Assembly (NCBI GenBank): GCA_965221935.1
Contig: CBDCSZ010000056.1
Location: forward strand, 1 to 64,000
Direction: 5' to 3'
DNA: 64,000 nucleotides
DNA from: JAPOXR01 sp965221935
Lineage (GTDB): Bacteria; Pseudomonadota; Alphaproteobacteria; Rhodobacterales; Rhodobacteraceae
Part shown: one piece after another, positions 9,424 through 18,305 of the stretch
How the letters are laid out: each line of letters starts with the position of its first letter
Numbering within the stretch: position 1 is the first letter of the stretch
Position numbers and translations under genes: made by a program
Notes under the pieces: model-generated
The model's database searches: none
What the model was told of the DNA's origin: nothing
The model's input: the letters and a program-made list of their open reading frames with translations, nothing else

Positions 9424-11062
9424 CAGTAATTCTAATTTTGAATTTTTGAGTTTTTAACGTGTTGTATCACAACGGTTTTTTGGCCCGGGGAGATTTTTTT
9501 CCGCCGCAGGCGGCTGCGTGCCGGCGGTTCCCCGGCGGCGGGCGAATCACCTGCCGCCGACGCCGCTCCGGCCGCCGGCTCCTGGGCAAAAGGCGCGGAG
9601 AAGACCTGTAAGTTGTTGTTTGTGCTTACATTTGTACAAATTTTTGATATGTGCATAATGCGGCGCCATGTCCCCGCTGGCCGGATACATCGCCGACATG
9701 CGCGAACTCTGCGCGTCCGCCCCGGACCGCAGGACCGGCGCCAACGCCCGCCTGGAGATGGCCGACATCGGAATGGCGGCCTTCGCCGTCTTCTTCCTGC
9801 AGTGCCCGTCCTTCCTGGCGGCGCAGGCGCAGCTCCAGTCCCGCCAGGGCCGGTCCAACGCCCGGACCCTGTTCGGCATTGACCGGCTGCCGACCGACAG
9901 CCACATCCGCAGCGTGCTCGACGGCGTGCCGCCGGAGCGCTTCGATTCCATCTTCACCCGGACCGTCGACCAGCTGGACCGCCAGGGCGCCCTTGACCGG
10001 CTGCGCCGGCTTGACGGGCGGCTGCTGATCGCCCTTGACGGCACCGAGTATTTCACCTCCTGCAGCATCGGCTGCCGGAACTGCTCGCAGCGGAAACTGG
10101 CGGACGGGCGGACACAGAACTTCCACGCCGTGCTCGGCGCCAGCATCGTCGCCCCGGGAACCTCGCGCCTCCTGCCGCTGCCGCCGGAGTTCATCCGCCC
10201 GCAGGACGGGGCTGAGAAACAGGACTGCGAGATCAACGCCGCCAAGCGCTGGCTGCGGCGGACCGGATCCGGCCTGGCCCGGCTGAGACCGGTTTATCTC
10301 GGCGACGACCTCTACTGCCGCCAGCCGTTCTGCGAGGCCGTGCTGGCCGCCGGCGGAAGCTTCATCCTGACCTGCAAGCCGAGCTCGCACACAACGCTTT
10401 ACGAGTATATTCAAGGGGTTGAGACCGGCTGTCTGACCCGGACCGAGGGCCGGAAAAAGAACAAGCGCCGGCTGCGCTGCCGCTGGATGAACGGTCTGCC
10501 GATCCGCGACGGAAAAGACGCGCTGGAAGTCAACTGGTTCGAAGTCACCATCACATCGCCGTCCGGAAAGCGGCTCTACCGCAACAGCTTCGCCACCGAC
10601 CTCCCGGTCGGCCCGGACAGCGTCGCCGAACTGGCCGACTGCGCCCGGGCCCGGTGGAAAGTGGAGAACAACACCTTCAAGGCTCTCAAGGACGGCTACC
10701 ATCTCGAGCACAACTTCGGGCACGGCAAGGAAACCCTGGCCAGCCTGCTGGCGACCTTCAACCTGATCGCGTTCCTGATGCAGAGCGCCTGCGACCTGGT
10801 CTGCGAAAGCTGGCGGGAGGCCCGGGCAAAGCTCGCCGCCCGCTACCGGCTTCTTGACAACCTGAAGTTCCTGACCGCCTACGTCGTGCACGACGACTGG
10901 GACGCCGTGATGCGGACAATCATCACCGGCGAACTGCCGGAAAAGCCTCCGTAACCGGAAACGGCAGCCCCGCCCCTTCCGCCGAAACACAGCAGAAATC
11001 CGCCCGGAAACGCAGCCGAAAATGAAGAAAAAACCGATGTGAACGCATAATTGGAATTACTG
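9424..11062 (+). mobile_element. ISNCY-like insertion sequence, copy A (1639 bp, complete)
   Basis: The element starts CAGTAATTCTAATTTTG and ends, on the other strand, with CAGTAATTCCAATTATG, giving imperfect terminal inverted repeats of about 17 bp. It is flanked by 9-bp direct repeats and carries one 428-residue transposase gene. A second, nearly identical copy lies at 17920-22850. The high identity and exact duplications show recent activity. It interrupts the M24 hydrolase gene. Confidence 0.9.
9668..10954 (+). CDS. DDE transposase of the ISNCY-like element, copy A
   Basis: A 428-residue transposase with an RNase H-like DDE core. The first Asp lies in LLIALDGTEYF, the second in VYLGDDLYCRQ, and the Glu in RARWKVENNTFKALK; a GYHLEHNFGHGKE block follows. 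A CxxC pair (SCSIGCRNCSQR) lies after the first Asp and may bind zinc. The N-terminal MADIGMAAFAVFFLQCPSFLA segment is typical of this group of unclassified, IS4-superfamily-like transposases. The frame is intact, so this copy could still be active. Confidence 0.88.
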   Translation: MSPLAGYIADMRELCASAPDRRTGANARLEMADIGMAAFAVFFLQCPSFLAAQAQLQSRQGRSNARTLFGIDRLPTDSHIRSVLDGVPPERFDSIFTRTVDQLDRQGALDRLRRLDGRLLIALDGTEYFTSCSIGCRNCSQRKLADGRTQNFHAVLGASIVAPGTSRLLPLPPEFIRPQDGAEKQDCEINAAKRWLRRTGSGLARLRPVYLGDDLYCRQPFCEAVLAAGGSFILTCKPSSHTTLYEYIQGVETGCLTRTEGRKKNKRRLRCRWMNGLPIRDGKDALEVNWFEVTITSPSGKRLYRNSFATDLPVGPDSVAELADCARARWKVENNTFKALKDGYHLEHNFGHGKETLASLLATFNLIAFLMQSACDLVCESWREARAKLAARYRLLDNLKFLTAYVVHDDWDAVMRTIITGELPEKPP

Positions 11063-11071
11063 GCAGCCGGT
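11063..11071. repeat. 9-bp target-site duplication, right copy
   Basis: Exact copy of GCAGCCGGT found at 9415-9423, immediately outside the right end of the element. Confidence 0.9.
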
Positions 11072-11290
11072 CGAAATCGACGCGGCGTTCGAAATCGGTG
11101 CTGGTGTGCCCCCAGGCGGGCAGCCTGCCTTCCCAGATCCAGTGCGGATCGAGATCGGCCGGTGTGAGAACTTGCGGCGTGAGCGCTTGGTTCATGTCTA
11201 ACCTCAACTTGCTGAGCCGGAATTTCGGCGGTTTCCAGAAACCGGAGCCCGGTCCCGGTCGGTTGTGGGGAATCCCGGATGCGCGTCCGA

Positions 11291-11737
11291 TTACCCGCTG
11301 CTGACCAGCACGGCGCCGGCAAGGGCCAGCCCGACGCCGGCGAGGCGCATCGGTGAAACTTCGCGGATTTCGAGGCCGAGGAATCCATAGTGGTCGGCGA
11401 TCATCGATGCCGTCAGCTGGCCGGCGACAATGCAGACAAAAAACAGAAGTGTCCCTGTCACCGGGGCAATGTAAGTGCCGCCGGCGACAAACAGGGCTCC
11501 GGCGGTGCCGGCGAGGAAGATCCACCACGGGACTTCGGCGAGCCGCTCGCGGGTCATGTCTCCGGCGCCGGTGAATGCGATCAGCCCCAGCATCGTCAAC
11601 AGTGCGACTGCGATAGATATGGTCGACGCTCCGTTCGAGCTGCCGATCGAGCGCGCGAGCGTCGCGTTCATGGCCGGCTGCATTGCCTGAGCGGCGCCGA
11701 CAATTCCAGCGGTCAGAGCATAAGGGAGTGACTGCAT
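11291..11737 (-). CDS. YdcZ/DUF606-type small transporter of the DMT superfamily
   Basis: A 148-residue membrane protein with about five hydrophobic segments, a single half-unit of the drug/metabolite transporter fold. The pattern PALTAGIVGAAQAMQPAMNATLARSIGS at the N-terminus, GGTYIAPVTGTLLFF in the middle and LGLEIREVSPMRLAGVGLALAG near the end matches the DUF606 family. Such proteins usually act as pairs of half-transporters; the substrate is unknown. The start MQSLPYAL at 11737 overlaps the GST stop region, showing translational coupling to the liv/GST operon upstream. Confidence 0.8.
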   Translation of the reverse strand: MQSLPYALTAGIVGAAQAMQPAMNATLARSIGSSNGASTISIAVALLTMLGLIAFTGAGDMTRERLAEVPWWIFLAGTAGALFVAGGTYIAPVTGTLLFFVCIVAGQLTASMIADHYGFLGLEIREVSPMRLAGVGLALAGAVLVSSG

Positions 11738-11738
11738 G

Positions 11739-12524
11739 TCATCCTCCGGGCTGTTGCCGCGCATTGCCGAGGCCGGCGAGGTGCGGGTATTTTTCGGTCA
11801 GCAGAGATCCGGAATAAAAGGTTGCCTTGAAGTGCCGCGAGGAGCGTATTCGGTCGAGCCACTTCGCAACACGCGGCTGCGCGTCCCAAAGGCCGCCGAG
11901 ATTGATGTCGTCCATACGGACAATGATCGGCATGATGGCCACATCGGCGAGTGACATCGGCCGGCCCAAAATCCACGGACCCCCGCTTTCCTCCAGCCAG
12001 CCCGCCATCCGGTCGATTCCCCGGCGCAGGCGCGACATGGCATTGTTCATTTCGGCATCGGGAAAACCCGTTCTCCCCATCTTCATCAGGAATTCGCGGC
12101 GCAGCGGCTTGCTGTCGCAGAGTTCCTGGAATTCCGTTTCGCTCATCGCCTGGAAATGCGGCAGAAACGCCAGGTTGTAAGAAGGAATCCGGATCGCTGG
12201 CGTCGGCACCTCGTCTATGAACCGCATCATTGCCCGGAGCTTGGCGGTTTCGATCGGATCTTGCGGCCGGAACGGCGCTGTTTCGGGCAGAATGTCCTCC
12301 AGATATTCCAGAATCACCGAGCTGTCGATGACCGGCGCACCGCGGTGAACCAGCGCCGGAACAACCCCGTTGGGATTGATCGCCAGATAGTCCGGCTTGA
12401 GCTGGTCGCCGGCGAACAGATCGAGCTTGTGTTCTTCGAATGCGGCGCCCTTCGCATGCATTGCGAACCGAACCCGCTGGCTGCAGGTGGATTGCGGCGC
12501 GTTGTACAGCGTGAATTCCGGCAT
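11739..12524 (-). CDS. Glutathione S-transferase family protein
   Basis: A 261-residue cytosolic protein. The N-terminal thioredoxin-like domain (residues 1-80) begins FTLYNAPQSTCSQRVRF, with the glutathione-contacting NGVVPALVHRG and VIDSSVILEYLE motifs. An all-alpha C-terminal domain with LADVAIMPIIVRMDDI follows. The SxCSxRVR segment suggests a serine or cysteine at the catalytic position. It starts four bases after livM, in the same minus-strand operon. It may process the substrate imported by the Liv-type transporter, for example by conjugating or isomerising it. Confidence 0.85.
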   Translation of the reverse strand: MPEFTLYNAPQSTCSQRVRFAMHAKGAAFEEHKLDLFAGDQLKPDYLAINPNGVVPALVHRGAPVIDSSVILEYLEDILPETAPFRPQDPIETAKLRAMMRFIDEVPTPAIRIPSYNLAFLPHFQAMSETEFQELCDSKPLRREFLMKMGRTGFPDAEMNNAMSRLRRGIDRMAGWLEESGGPWILGRPMSLADVAIMPIIVRMDDINLGGLWDAQPRVAKWLDRIRSSRHFKATFYSGSLLTEKYPHLAGLGNARQQPGG

Positions 12525-12528
12525 CCGA

Positions 12529-13560
12529 TCAGTCCCAGTTCAGAATCCGGGGAAGGCGGTTGTGTCTCGCCAGCGTGCCGACGATGCCGAGCGGGAAAAA
12601 GATCAGTGTGAGCATCATAATCAATCCAGTGGCCAGTATATTGATCTCAGAGGCGCCGAGAGTGGCGACGAAAATCTCATTGAATGCAATGATCAGGACG
12701 GCGCCGACGACGGGCCCGGCGATGGTTCCCTTGCCGCCGATGATGCACATCAGAACCATGTTCACCGAAACCAGGATGACGAGGAAAATGTTGGGCCGGA
12801 TATTGGTCAGATACTCACCCCACACCGCTCCTGCCATTCCCACGAAGAACGCCGAGATCGCGAAGGCCAGCACTTTGTAGAACCGCGTGTCGATGCCCGC
12901 GCGCTCGGCCTTGATCTCGTCTTTCGAAATCGCCCGCAGACCGAGACCGAGCTTTGAATGTTTGATCCTGTAGGTGACCCACACCGCGAATGCGGCCATG
13001 ACAACGAAAGCGAAGTAGTATGGAAGCTTCGTCCATTTTACCGGGAGGTCGTTTGCCGGCAGCGCCACTCCCGCGGCGCCGCCGACAAAGTGCCAGTTTT
13101 CAAACAGAATGCGGCAGATCATGACGAGAGCGAGCGACGAGATGATGAATGACGGGCCGCGCACGCGCAGTGTGATGAGTCCGATCATGTAGCCCGCGAT
13201 GCCGGCCACGAGCCCGGCCAGCGGCGCCATCGCGATTGTCGAAACGCCGTAGCGCGCGAAAATCATTCCGGCGAAATAGCCGCCGACGGCAAAGAATACA
13301 TTGTGCCCAAGCGAGACGTACCCCGCGAAGCCGCCGAGGATGTTCCAGCCGGCCGCCATGACGACGTAGCATGCTGTGTACAGGGTCAAGTGGATGAAGT
13401 AGTTGAAGTTGCCGACAAACTGGAGCGCGGGAAGTGCCAGCAGCGCCGCGAGCAGCGCCAGCGGAAACCAGGCTGCGCGCCTGCTGTCCGCGGTTTGGGC
13501 GAGACTTTCATTGTAGGTCCGCCGCGCCTCGATGATGTCCTGAGATTCCAGACTGGTCAT
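12529..13560 (-). CDS. livM: Branched-chain-type ABC transporter permease LivM
   Basis: A 343-residue inner-membrane permease starting at MTSLESQDIIEARR (ATG at 13560, overlapping the livH stop as TGATG). It contains the family signatures VSLGHNVFFAVGGYFAG early on and LGLGLRAISKDEIKAERAGID in the EAA-like cytoplasmic loop that contacts the ATPase. GGKGTIAGPVVGAVL comes near the end. It forms the translocation pore with LivH. A real substrate other than branched-chain amino acids is possible, because the operon also carries a dehydrogenase, a GST and a peptidase. Confidence 0.92.
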   Translation of the reverse strand: MTSLESQDIIEARRTYNESLAQTADSRRAAWFPLALLAALLALPALQFVGNFNYFIHLTLYTACYVVMAAGWNILGGFAGYVSLGHNVFFAVGGYFAGMIFARYGVSTIAMAPLAGLVAGIAGYMIGLITLRVRGPSFIISSLALVMICRILFENWHFVGGAAGVALPANDLPVKWTKLPYYFAFVVMAAFAVWVTYRIKHSKLGLGLRAISKDEIKAERAGIDTRFYKVLAFAISAFFVGMAGAVWGEYLTNIRPNIFLVILVSVNMVLMCIIGGKGTIAGPVVGAVLIIAFNEIFVATLGASEINILATGLIMMLTLIFFPLGIVGTLARHNRLPRILNWD

Positions 13561-14441
13561 CACGCCAACTCCGGTTTTTCCTCGAACACTCCCTGTGGCC
13601 GAACCAGCAGCACAACGAACAGAGCGACGAAAAATGTCAGCGTCGACCAAGTCGCGCAGAGGTAGAATCCGACGAAGACCGACACGGTGGCCAGCACGAA
13701 CGCTGCCACCACGGTGCCGAGCACCGAACCCATCCCGCCGAGGACGACAAGAGCCATCAGGATCACGATCCACTCCCAGTGTTTCGACGGAAAGAACGAA
13801 AACACGAACGACACCAGCGCTCCCGCCGCGCCCGCGAGGCCGATTCCGATGGCGAAGCTCACGAGGCTGACCCGGTTCACATTGACACCAAGCAGTTCTG
13901 CCGCCTCCCTATTCTGGGTGGTCGCCCGGATCGCGTTGCCGAAACGCGAGTATTTCAAAAAGAGCGCCAGGGCCGAGATGATCGCAACCGACGTCAGGGC
14001 CGCGAACAATTGGCCCTTGGGAATAAACACATCGCCGAAAAAATATGCATCGGTGGCGTAGTCGGGCGAAGTGATGCGCTGCGTGTTGGTGAACAACGCC
14101 CCCAGCAGACCTTCGACCACCATCGCCAGGGCGAAGGTCAGCAACACGGTCATTTCGGAATACCGCGCCGAACGCGCCTCCCGTTCGAACACGAGCTTGT
14201 AGAGGACAATGCCTGTTGCGGCGAGAACCAGAACCGCAACCGGCAGCATCGCGATCAGATCCGCTCCCGCCAGGCGAAAGGCCCAGTAGGCGACATAGGC
14301 GCGCCCCATGATCATGACGGGATGCGCGAGATTCACGATGCGCATGACGCCGAAAACGAGGCTCAGGCCGGAACCCATGAGTGCATAGACGCCGCCCAGG
14401 GAAATGCCGAGCGCGACGATCTGGATGATGTCGGTTATCAT
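13560..14441 (-). CDS. livH: Branched-chain-type ABC transporter permease LivH
   Basis: A 293-residue permease with eight or so membrane segments. Motifs include LGGVYALMGSGLSLVFGVMRIVNLAHP at the N-terminus and the cytoplasmic loop GNAIRATTQNREAAELLGVNVNRV that docks on the ATPases, with ALVVLGGMGSVLGTVVAAF near the end. The second Ala-His-Pro (AHPVMIMGRAYVAYWA) replaces the more common AHGxxxMLGAY, a small oddity. It overlaps livF by four bases (ATGA), typical of coupled translation. It appears intact. Confidence 0.92.
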   Translation of the reverse strand: MITDIIQIVALGISLGGVYALMGSGLSLVFGVMRIVNLAHPVMIMGRAYVAYWAFRLAGADLIAMLPVAVLVLAATGIVLYKLVFEREARSARYSEMTVLLTFALAMVVEGLLGALFTNTQRITSPDYATDAYFFGDVFIPKGQLFAALTSVAIISALALFLKYSRFGNAIRATTQNREAAELLGVNVNRVSLVSFAIGIGLAGAAGALVSFVFSFFPSKHWEWIVILMALVVLGGMGSVLGTVVAAFVLATVSVFVGFYLCATWSTLTFFVALFVVLLVRPQGVFEEKPELA

Positions 14442-15166
14442 GCCGCCTTCCGTCCGTCGAGATACAGCTCCTGGATTCGCGGGTCGCCGAGCACTTCGTC
14501 GGCGGGACCGTCGAACAGCGTTCGGCCCAAATCAAGCACGACGCCCCAATGGGCGTATTTGAGCCCTATCAACGCGTTCTGCTCGACCAATAATATGGTG
14601 ATGCCCTGTTCGGACATGTACTGCATAATGTTGAACACTTCGTGGACGATCTTCGGCGCCAGTCCGAGCGAGGGCTCATCAAGCATCACGATTTCCGGTT
14701 TCAGGATCATGGTGCGGGCCATCGCCAGCGTCTGCTGCTGGCCGCCGGACAGTGTGTTTGCCAGCTCGTCCCTGCGTTCTTTCAGTATCGGAAACCGCTC
14801 CTCAGTTTGGTCGATTCTGCTCTCAAGTTCCGTCTTGTCGTCCAGGGAATACCCGCCCATGCACAGATTCTCGCGCACTGTCATCTTGGGAAACAATGCC
14901 CTTTCCTATGGAACAAAACAGATGCCTTTGCGCAAAACCTGGTCTGGCCGGAACCCCTTCAGGCTCTTGCCCTTGAAGACCACGTCGCCATCGCGGATTT
15001 TCAGCATGCCCACGATAGCCTTCAGCAGCGTTGACTTGCCGGCCCCGTTCGGTCCGATGATGCAGTGAACCTTGCCTGGCTGGACCGAAAGCCTGGCCCC
15101 GTTCAGAATCGCCGGTCCGTTCCCGTAACCGGCGACCAAGTCTTTGACTTCGAGCAGCTCAGCCAT
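14438..15166 (-). pseudogene. livF: Branched-chain-type ABC transporter ATPase LivF with an in-frame amber codon
   Basis: The reading frame would give a 242-residue LivF ATPase with Walker A GPNGAGKST, the signature LSGGQQQ, and Walker B IVMLDEPSLGLAP. A TAG at 14906-14908 falls in ICFVP-stop-ERALFPKMTVREN, where the family has VPQERxLFP; one C-to-T change of CAG explains it. The frame is otherwise continuous. The truncated product would keep only Walker A and so should be inactive, which would disable the whole importer unless a suppressor exists. The start MAELLEVKDLVAGYG overlaps livG by eight bases. Confidence 0.85.
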
Positions 15167-15905
15167 CGCCGTTCTCCTGAACTCCGCCGAGATAGGCATC
15201 GAGAACCTTGGGATCGTTTTGCACGTCTTCCGGCGTTCCTTCCGCGATCACCTGGCCCTGAGCCATGACTATGATGCGGTGAGACAGCCGCATGATCAGA
15301 TCGATGTTGTGCTCCACGATCAGCACCGTCAGCCCTTGTGAATTGAGCTTGCGGATATGTCCGACAATCTCCTCGAGCAAAGTCGGGTTCACGCCTCCGG
15401 CCGGCTCATCGAGAAGTATGATCTTGGGATCGCTCATCAACAGCGCCGCCAGGTCCATCAGTTTTTTCTGGCCGTAGCTCAGATTTGAACCGTCCTCGTG
15501 CGCAATCCGGGTGATTCCGAGGAATTCGAGAATGCCCAGCGCCTTGTCGATTTCGTCCGGGCTAATCGCCGGCTTGAACAGGTCCCGCCAGCTCCCGATC
15601 TTGGACTGGCAAATGACGTTTTCCAGAACCGTCATGTCGGCGAGATTTCGTGAGAACTGAAACGTGCGGGACAGTCCGCGCGCAGTGATCTTGTGCGGGC
15701 GCAGCTGGTCGATGCGCGCCCCGTCCAGCCAGACTTCGCCTGCGGTCGGCGCCATGGTTCGGCTGATGCAGTTGAATGCGGTGGTTTTGCCGGCGCCATT
15801 CGGACCGATCAGAGCGGTGATAATTCCGGCCTCGGCAACGAAACTGCAGTTGTCGACGGCCTTGATGCCTCCGAAATGCTTGCTGAGCCTCTTGACTTCA
15901 AGCAT
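15159..15905 (-). CDS. livG: Branched-chain-type ABC transporter ATPase LivG
   Basis: An intact 248-residue ATPase with Walker A IGPNGAGKTT, the Q-loop region ARGLSRTFQFSRNL, the signature LSYGQKKLMD, Walker B IILLDEPAGGVNP and the LivG-type tail VIAEGTPEDVQNDPKVLDAYLG. It pairs with LivF to power the LivHM permease. It is the first gene after the hairpin that follows the split livK gene. Family signatures are strong; the substrate remains open. Confidence 0.93.
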   Translation of the reverse strand: MLEVKRLSKHFGGIKAVDNCSFVAEAGIITALIGPNGAGKTTAFNCISRTMAPTAGEVWLDGARIDQLRPHKITARGLSRTFQFSRNLADMTVLENVICQSKIGSWRDLFKPAISPDEIDKALGILEFLGITRIAHEDGSNLSYGQKKLMDLAALLMSDPKIILLDEPAGGVNPTLLEEIVGHIRKLNSQGLTVLIVEHNIDLIMRLSHRIIVMAQGQVIAEGTPEDVQNDPKVLDAYLGGVQENGDG

Positions 15906-15938
15906 TCGCTTCTGCCGGGCTGCGGTCTTTGCGGATGC

Positions 15939-15966
15939 GCCCGTCCCCGAAGCGCCGGGGACGGGC
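15939..15966 (-). terminator. Intercistronic hairpin between livK and livG
   Basis: A perfect 10-bp stem (GCCCGTCCCC / GGGGACGGGC) with an 8-base loop lies in the gap between the livK stop and the livG start on the minus strand. Such hairpins commonly protect the binding-protein mRNA and reduce read-through, so that binding protein is made in excess over the membrane components. Confidence 0.6.
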
Positions 15967-15978
15967 CTCGTGTTTTAA

Positions 15979-16312
15979 TCAGAATCCCTGCTTGGGATAA
16001 GACATCATCGCGACACCCGCGAACTCGTCCGTCGGATAGATGAACTGGAGTTCGCCGCCGTTCCACTGGGCCATCAGGAATGGCTTGTCGACTGCCAGTC
16101 CCCGAGAATCCCACGAGAAACGGCCAAGGATAGTGCGAACCGGATCGTCATTGGTGCGCGCCTTGAGCCATGCGGCCATTGCGCCGTTGTCGGTCGAACC
16201 GGCGCCGATGATCGACTTTTCGATTCCCTGGCAAACCGCAAACGGTATCGCGCTGTCCTCGTCAGGCATTTCCCCGAACATGGCGTTGAACGAATCGACG
16301 AATTCCTGGTTA
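15979..16312 (-). pseudogene. livK: livK-type binding protein, C-terminal fragment
   Basis: This frame encodes the last 110 residues of a type 1 (LivK-like) periplasmic binding protein: NQEFVDSFNAMFGEMPDED, then AAWLKARTNDDPVRTILGRFSWD, ending FAGVAMMSYPKQGF. It has no start and begins at the TTA/TAA duplication beside ISAzo13 copy 1. Its N-terminal partner lies 8 kb away on the opposite strand at 24668-25608. Joined at the TAA, the two give one 423-residue frame reading EEFTNQEFVDS across the junction. The gene was separated by inversion between the ISAzo13 copies. Confidence 0.88.
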
Positions 16313-17571
16313 AGACACTCGCCAAAATAACTTGACTATTTGGCGCTGTCGTGCCATGCGTATACCATGGATGGTGTGGCGGACACGATTCGATCCAAGC
16401 ACACAGCGCTGGAAGCGGTTCTGGACGAGCGCTCGCGGCGCCTGTGGGCGGCGGCTGAAGCCCGCGCGCTCGGCCGCGGCGGCATTGCCCGGGTCGTCGA
16501 GGCGACGGGGATGTCCCGCAACACGGTCCGCGCCGGCCTGAGCGAGCTGGACCATGGTGCGGCGGCGGCGGCCGCAAACGCCTGTCCGACCATGACCCGG
16601 GCCTGGTGACGGCGCTGGAGCTCCATCTCGAGCCGGCGACGCGCGGAGATCCGGAACGCCCGCTCCGCTGGACGTCGCTGAGCGCGCGCCGCCTCGCGGA
16701 CGCTCTCAGCGCAGAAGGCCATCCGGTCAGCGAGCGCACGGTCAACCGGCTGCTGCACTCCCTCGGCTACAGCCTGCAGTCCAACCGCAAGACGGTTGAG
16801 GGCCGCCGGCATCCGGACCGCGACGCGCAGTTCCGGCGCATTGACCGCAGGGTGCGGGCCTTCCAGAAGCTGGGCCAGCCGGTCATCTCGGTCGACACGA
16901 AGAAAAAGGAGCTTGTCGGCCCCTTCCGCAACGGCGGCAGGGAATGGCGGCCGAAGGGAACACCAGTGCAGGTCCGCGTCCACGACTTTCCCGACCCGGA
17001 GCTCGGCAAGGCGATACCCTATGGCGTCTATGACATGACGGCCGACAAGGGCTGGGTCAGCGTCGGAACCGACCATGACACCGCGTCATTCGCGGTGGAG
17101 AGCGTGCGGCGGTGGTGGCAGAGCATGGGCCGCCCCCCTGTGCCGGGACGCCCGCAGGCTCCTGATCACGGCCGACGGCGGCGGCTCCAACAGCAGCCGG
17201 AACCGGATGTGGAAACTCGAACTGCAGCGCCTCGCCGACGAGCTCGGCCTGAAGATCTCGGTCTGCCACTTCCCGCCGGGCACGAGCAAGTGGAACAAGA
17301 TCGAGCACCGCATGTTCTGCCACATCACCCGGAACTGGCGCGGACGGCCCCTGGTCAGCTGCCGGGTCATCGTCGAGCTCATCGCCGCCACCACGACCCG
17401 CGCCGGTCTGAAGATCCGGTCGCGGATCGACGACAACGAGTATCCGCTCGGCGTCAAGGTTTCCGACGAACGGATGAAGACCCTGAAAATCCGCCGCGAC
17501 GGCTTCCACGGCGACTGGAACTACACCCTGATCAACAGGTCATCCTGATCATGTTATTTTGGCGAGAGGCC
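16313..17571 (+). mobile_element. ISAzo13-family insertion sequence, copy 1 (1259 bp, defective)
   Basis: The ends are A/GGACACTCGCCAAAATAAC on the left and, read inward from the right, GGCCTCTCGCCAAAATAAC. TTA flanks both sides (16310-16312 and 17572-17574). Compared with copy 2 it has lost 40 bp inside a GGCGGCGG repeat near 16565 and gained one C in a run of C at 17133-17138. Its left flank is livK and its right flank is the Gfo/Idh gene, so it is a recombinant copy at one end of an inversion. Confidence 0.9.
16340..17548 (+). pseudogene. ISAzo13-family transposase, deleted and frameshifted
   Basis: The frame begins with SCHAYTMDGVADTIRSKH and matches copy 2 until a 40-bp deletion removes the segment around ESAPAGRTRRPGGGRKR and shifts the frame. 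It recovers at TALELHLEPATRGDP and is lost again after RRWWQSMGRP, where six C replace five. The C-terminal block ISVCHFPPGTSKWNKIEHR is in a third frame. Three pieces are therefore needed to read the protein and the copy cannot transpose by itself. Confidence 0.88.
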
Positions 17572-17748
17572 TTAGACCTTGTCCAGGCTGCGCCCGACCA
17601 GTATCGGATCCGGCATCAGACGGCTGCCGTCAGACAGCGGCAGTCCGCCCTGATCGCGGATCGCAAGCACAGAGCGTATCAGGTGCTGGTTTGTCCCCAT
17701 CCGCCCGGTCACGCCATGCATGATAATTCCAATGCGCCGGCGGCTCAT
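17572..17748 (-). pseudogene. Gfo/Idh/MocA-family oxidoreductase, N-terminal fragment
   Basis: This encodes 58 residues, MSRRRIGIIMHGVTGRMGTN to PILVGRSLDKV, the first strand-turn-helix of a Rossmann fold (GVTGRMGTN). It then runs into TAA, which is also the target duplication of ISAzo13. The rest of the protein is on the plus strand at 27864-28745. Turning the inverted segment around would place this fragment on the plus strand directly before that part. About 20 residues expected between DKV and ALANPDDE are absent, so an additional small deletion seems to have happened at the insertion point. Confidence 0.82.
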
Positions 17749-17830
17749 CCCATCGTCTCCCCGAATAGCTTTCCACGAGGCTGCGCCCTGGCCGAAAACG
17801 CTTCCTGACCGCTTTGTGACCGGCCCACCT

Positions 17831-17846
17831 GTCCCGAAATCGGGAC
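17831..17846. promoter_or_regulatory. Palindrome upstream of the Gfo/Idh gene, possible operator
   Basis: GTCCCGAAATCGGGAC has perfect 7-base arms around AA. It lies 83 bases before the Gfo/Idh start and, before the IS insertion, just after the LacI-family gene. Size and position suit a LacI-type operator, but a hairpin terminator after the regulator gene is equally possible. Confidence 0.3.
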
Positions 17847-17910
17847 GGCCGCATCCTAATTGACCTCCAGACTTCGCACAACAAGACGGTGGCCGCGCCC
17901 TTTCCGGACG

Positions 17911-17919
17911 GGCGGCCGG
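17911..17919. repeat. 9-bp target-site duplication of ISNCY-like copy B, left
   Basis: GGCGGCCGG directly precedes CAGTAATTCC and recurs at 22851-22859, showing that the whole 4.9-kb stretch between is one ISNCY-like insertion enlarged by a later insertion. Confidence 0.88.
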
Positions 17920-18305
17920 CAGTAATTCCAATTATGCGTTCACATCGGTTTTTTTCTTCATTTTCGGCTGCGTTTCCGGGCGGATTTCTGCTGTGTTTCG
18001 GCGGAAGGGGCGGGGCTGCCGGTTCCGGTTACGGAGGCTTTTCCGGCAGCTCGCCGGTGATGATTGTCCGCATCACGGCGTCCCAGTCGTCGTGCACGAC
18101 GTAGACGGTCAGGAACTTCAGGTTGTCAAGAAGCCGGCAGCGGGCGGCGAGCTTTGCCCGGGCCTCCTGCCAGCTTTCGCAGACCAGGTCGCAGGCGCTC
18201 TGCATCAGGAACGCGATCAGGTTGAAGGTCGCCAGCAGGCTGGCCAGGGTTTCCTTGCCGTGCCCGAAGTTGTGCTCGAGATGGTAGCCGTCCTTGGATT
18301 TGATT

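Larger units (their letters stand above)
8249..11195 (-). pseudogene. M24-family (Xaa-Pro peptidase-like) metallohydrolase, split by an insertion sequence
   Basis: The start codon is at 11195 (MNQALTPQVLTPADLDPHW) and the C-terminal part ends at 8249. Removing the insertion at 9424-11062 and one copy of its 9-bp target duplication restores a single 432-residue frame through FDRLRRYRISRAREALR. The pita-bread fold is seen in FRPGDQAFFDI, FGHGLGLALHE and IEEEVVVTD, the usual M24 metal-binding segments. It resembles creatinase/prolidase relatives; the DMSP lyase DddP is a distant cousin, but I see no reason to assign that activity. The 3-prime part has no ribosome start of its own, so the gene is presumably dead. 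Confidence 0.88.

Noticed and set aside
9626..10990. Minus-strand frame of 454 codons across the ISNCY-like element
   Set aside because: Shadow of the transposase; repeated in the second IS copy for the same reason.
8249..11195. DMSP lyase DddP
   Set aside because: The M24 fold is shared, but the visible segments do not follow DddP closely enough to claim DMSP cleavage.
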